Assembly: GCA_021813225.1 (NCBI GenBank)
Contig: JAKALH010000019.1
Coordinates: 1-16,169, forward strand
Source: Chloroflexota bacterium
GTDB lineage: Bacteria; Chloroflexota; Anaerolineae; J036; Brachytrichaceae
Length of the DNA stretch: 16,169 nucleotides
Direction of reading: 5' to 3'
Positions 14,671 to 16,169 of this stretch are shown in pieces. The position numbers and the translations under genes are program-made. The notes under the pieces are model-generated. The model was not told the origin of the DNA. It made no database searches and worked only from the letters and a program-made list of their open reading frames with translations. Positions within the stretch are counted from its first letter, which is position 1, and each line of letters starts with the position of its first letter.

Positions 14671-16008
14671 ATGCTGAGAATCTTCGATACCGCCGACACG
14701 ATTGCCGCTGTCTTAAAGCGGAAACCCATCGACGAATTCCCCGTATCCGATGCGATGCGCAATCGTACGATTGCCACATTTGGCGTTGATATATCACCTC
14801 AGGAGGCCGTACGGCGTATCCTGCGTGATGTGCGTGAGCGCGGCGATGCAGCCCTGCTGGAATGGACCGAGAGGCTGGATCACGTGCGCCTTGAGCCAGA
14901 TGCCATTGCTGTGCGCGACAGCGATATTGCAGCGGCGTACGATCAGGTCGATAGTGAAGTGATTGCATCGCTTGAGCATGCTGCAGAGCGTATTAAGGCC
15001 TTTCATGCCAGCCAACCCCTTCACTCGTGGATGTCGACTGATATGGGCGGAATGCTGGGACAATTGATCCGTCCGCTGGAAGGCGTTGGCATCTACATTC
15101 CGGGTGGAAGCGCACCGCTGGCGTCGTCGCTGCTCATGACCGCGCTTCCTGCACGCGCAGCAGGTGTATCGGAAATCGCTGTCTGTACTCCGCCCGACAG
15201 AAGCACAGGTCTGGTAGCGCCGATTACGTTAGTCGCTGCGGATATCACAGATGTTGATGTCGTCTATGCCGTCGGAGGCGCTCAGGCTATCGGGGCGCTG
15301 GCGTACGGTACTGAATCCATCGCGCGCGTCGATAAAATCTGCGGCCCGGGAAACACTTTCGTCGTCCTGGCTAAAAAGGAGGTTTTCGGCACAGTCGGCA
15401 TCGACGCGCTGCCCGGCCCGACCGAGACCGTCGTCATCGCTGATGAAACGGCAAACCCTGCCTGGGTTGCCGCCGACATGCTGGCTCAGGCAGAACATAC
15501 CGGCGGCACGTCGATATTGATAACACCGTCCCGCCAGGTGGCACGAGCCGTCGACCAGCATCTGCAGGCGCAGATCGCCAACCTCGGTAATAAGGCTGAC
15601 ATTCTGGAATCATTTGAGCGCCGCAGCGCCGCTGTGGTCACTACAGACTTGCAGCGTGCCATCGCATATGCCGACGATTTCGCCCCTGAGCATTTGTGCC
15701 TGTCAGTCCGCGACCCATGGTCCTGGGTCGGCAAGATTCATAACGCCGGCGGCATCTTCGTCGGTGAAAATTCTTATGAAGTCCTGGGTGACTATGTCGC
15801 TGGTCCGAGCCATGTGATGCCTACCGGAGGGACAGCGCGCTTTACGTCGCCGTGCAACGTCCTGGATTTTGTGCGGGTCACCAATGTCATTGCACTGGAC
15901 GAAGAGACGGCACAGCAGATTGGTCCATACGCCATAAAGCTTGCGCAGGCAGAAGGGCTGGATGCTCACGCTGCCGCTGTGCGAATCCGTCAGAATAACA
16001 GAGTGTAA
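14671..16008 (+). CDS. hisD: Histidinol dehydrogenase
   Basis: Zinc enzyme that performs the last two steps of histidine synthesis (L-histidinol to histidinal to L-histidine, with two NAD+) in the cytoplasm. 445 residues, normal length. Catalytic and zinc residues are all present, each offset by 14 from the E. coli enzyme: Gln273 and His276 (MLAQAEHTGG), Glu340 and His341 (DDFAPEHL), Asp374 (LGDYVAGPSH), Glu428 and His433 (AEGLDAHAA). Also YIPGGSAPLASS, KICGPGNTFV and HVMPTGGTARF. The complete set, including the histidinol-binding Glu/His near the C-terminus, favours a true HisD over sulfopropanediol-type paralogues. ATG at 14671 with only a weak SD sequence. No other his gene is in view; the next gene is a carbamate kinase. 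Confidence 0.97.
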   Translation: MLRIFDTADTIAAVLKRKPIDEFPVSDAMRNRTIATFGVDISPQEAVRRILRDVRERGDAALLEWTERLDHVRLEPDAIAVRDSDIAAAYDQVDSEVIASLEHAAERIKAFHASQPLHSWMSTDMGGMLGQLIRPLEGVGIYIPGGSAPLASSLLMTALPARAAGVSEIAVCTPPDRSTGLVAPITLVAADITDVDVVYAVGGAQAIGALAYGTESIARVDKICGPGNTFVVLAKKEVFGTVGIDALPGPTETVVIADETANPAWVAADMLAQAEHTGGTSILITPSRQVARAVDQHLQAQIANLGNKADILESFERRSAAVVTTDLQRAIAYADDFAPEHLCLSVRDPWSWVGKIHNAGGIFVGENSYEVLGDYVAGPSHVMPTGGTARFTSPCNVLDFVRVTNVIALDEETAQQIGPYAIKLAQAEGLDAHAAAVRIRQNNRV

Positions 16009-16030
16009 GGCTTGCGTGCGATATGCAGGG

Positions 16031-16046
16031 GAGGACATGAGGACAT
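16031..16046 (+). promoter_or_regulatory. Duplicated ribosome binding site before the carbamate kinase gene
   Basis: GAGGACAT occurs twice in perfect tandem (16031-16038 and 16039-16046). The second GAGGA is seven bases from ATG 16051 and is the likely functional site. The first lies directly before an out-of-frame ATG (16037) that opens only a ten-codon frame ending inside the carbamate kinase gene. Confidence 0.6.
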
Positions 16047-16050
16047 CCAT

Positions 16051-16169
16051 ATGGGAAAGCTGGCTGTAGTGGCGGTTGGTGGGAATTCCCTCATCCTGGA
16101 TGAAAGGCACCGCACGGTGCCGGACCAGTACGCAGCAACAGTGGCTACATGCATCCACATTGCAGACAT
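16051..16169 (+). CDS. arcC: Carbamate kinase, N-terminal part (cut by window edge)
   Basis: Only 39 codons are visible; the rest is past the right edge. The start LAVVAVGGNSLILDE is the amino-acid-kinase phosphate loop (VALGGNAL type), and the TVPDQYAATVATCIHIAD part matches carbamate kinase, where this helix precedes the GNGPQVG motif, not seen here. The family catalyses carbamoyl phosphate + ADP to ATP + carbamate (+ CO2/NH3), used in arginine, agmatine or purine breakdown. It follows hisD by 42 bases on the same strand. A different amino-acid kinase cannot be fully excluded with so little sequence. Confidence 0.8.
   Translation, partial: MGKLAVVAVGGNSLILDERHRTVPDQYAATVATCIHIAD

Overview
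The window looks like a piece of a bacterial chromosome of moderate-to-high G+C, most likely from the Chloroflexota (Anaerolineae-like). That assignment is inferred from the hrcA-grpE-dnaK-dnaJ order under a CIRCE operator, the style of the cytochrome c maturation (Ccm) proteins and the ManD and HisD sequence types; no rRNA or tRNA is present to confirm it. Coding density is high: 13 complete genes and two genes cut by the window edges. All but the last two lie on the minus strand. I see no mobile element, CRISPR array, integrase or tRNA.

Minus strand, in the direction of transcription. (1) 14566-13361 is a ManD/RspA-type enolase-superfamily sugar acid dehydratase with its own strong Shine-Dalgarno (SD) sequence, followed by a long hairpin. 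(2) 13101-5856 is a cytochrome c maturation (System I) operon: ccmE, ccmF, ccmH, ccmG, a small membrane zinc-ribbon protein with a CcmI-like segment, a two-haem cytochrome c lipoprotein with a membrane-anchored CcmI-like tail, ccmA and ccmB. Several joints are ATGA stop/start overlaps. No ccmC or ccmD is present. CcmE carries a cysteine CxxxY haem site instead of the usual histidine, and CcmH has four cysteines instead of two. (3) 5714-786 is the class I heat-shock operon hrcA-grpE-dnaK-dnaJ, with a sigma-A-like promoter (TTGACT-N18-TATTAT) and a near-consensus CIRCE operator just upstream of hrcA. (4) A lipoprotein gene with features of a putative glycoside-hydrolase-like TIM barrel starts inside the dnaJ stop codon and runs off the left edge.

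Plus strand: hisD (14671-16008) is divergent from the ManD gene and is followed after 42 bases by the first 39 codons of a carbamate kinase gene, which leaves the window at the right edge.

How it fits together: the Ccm block supplies haem export (CcmAB), a haem chaperone (CcmE), thiol handling (CcmG, CcmH) and haem ligation (CcmF). The cytochrome made in the same operon is a plausible substrate or accessory factor. The most interesting part is this Ccm block: a CxxxY-type CcmE together with a four-cysteine CcmH, no local CcmC, and a CcmI-like motif occurring twice in two adjacent non-canonical membrane proteins.
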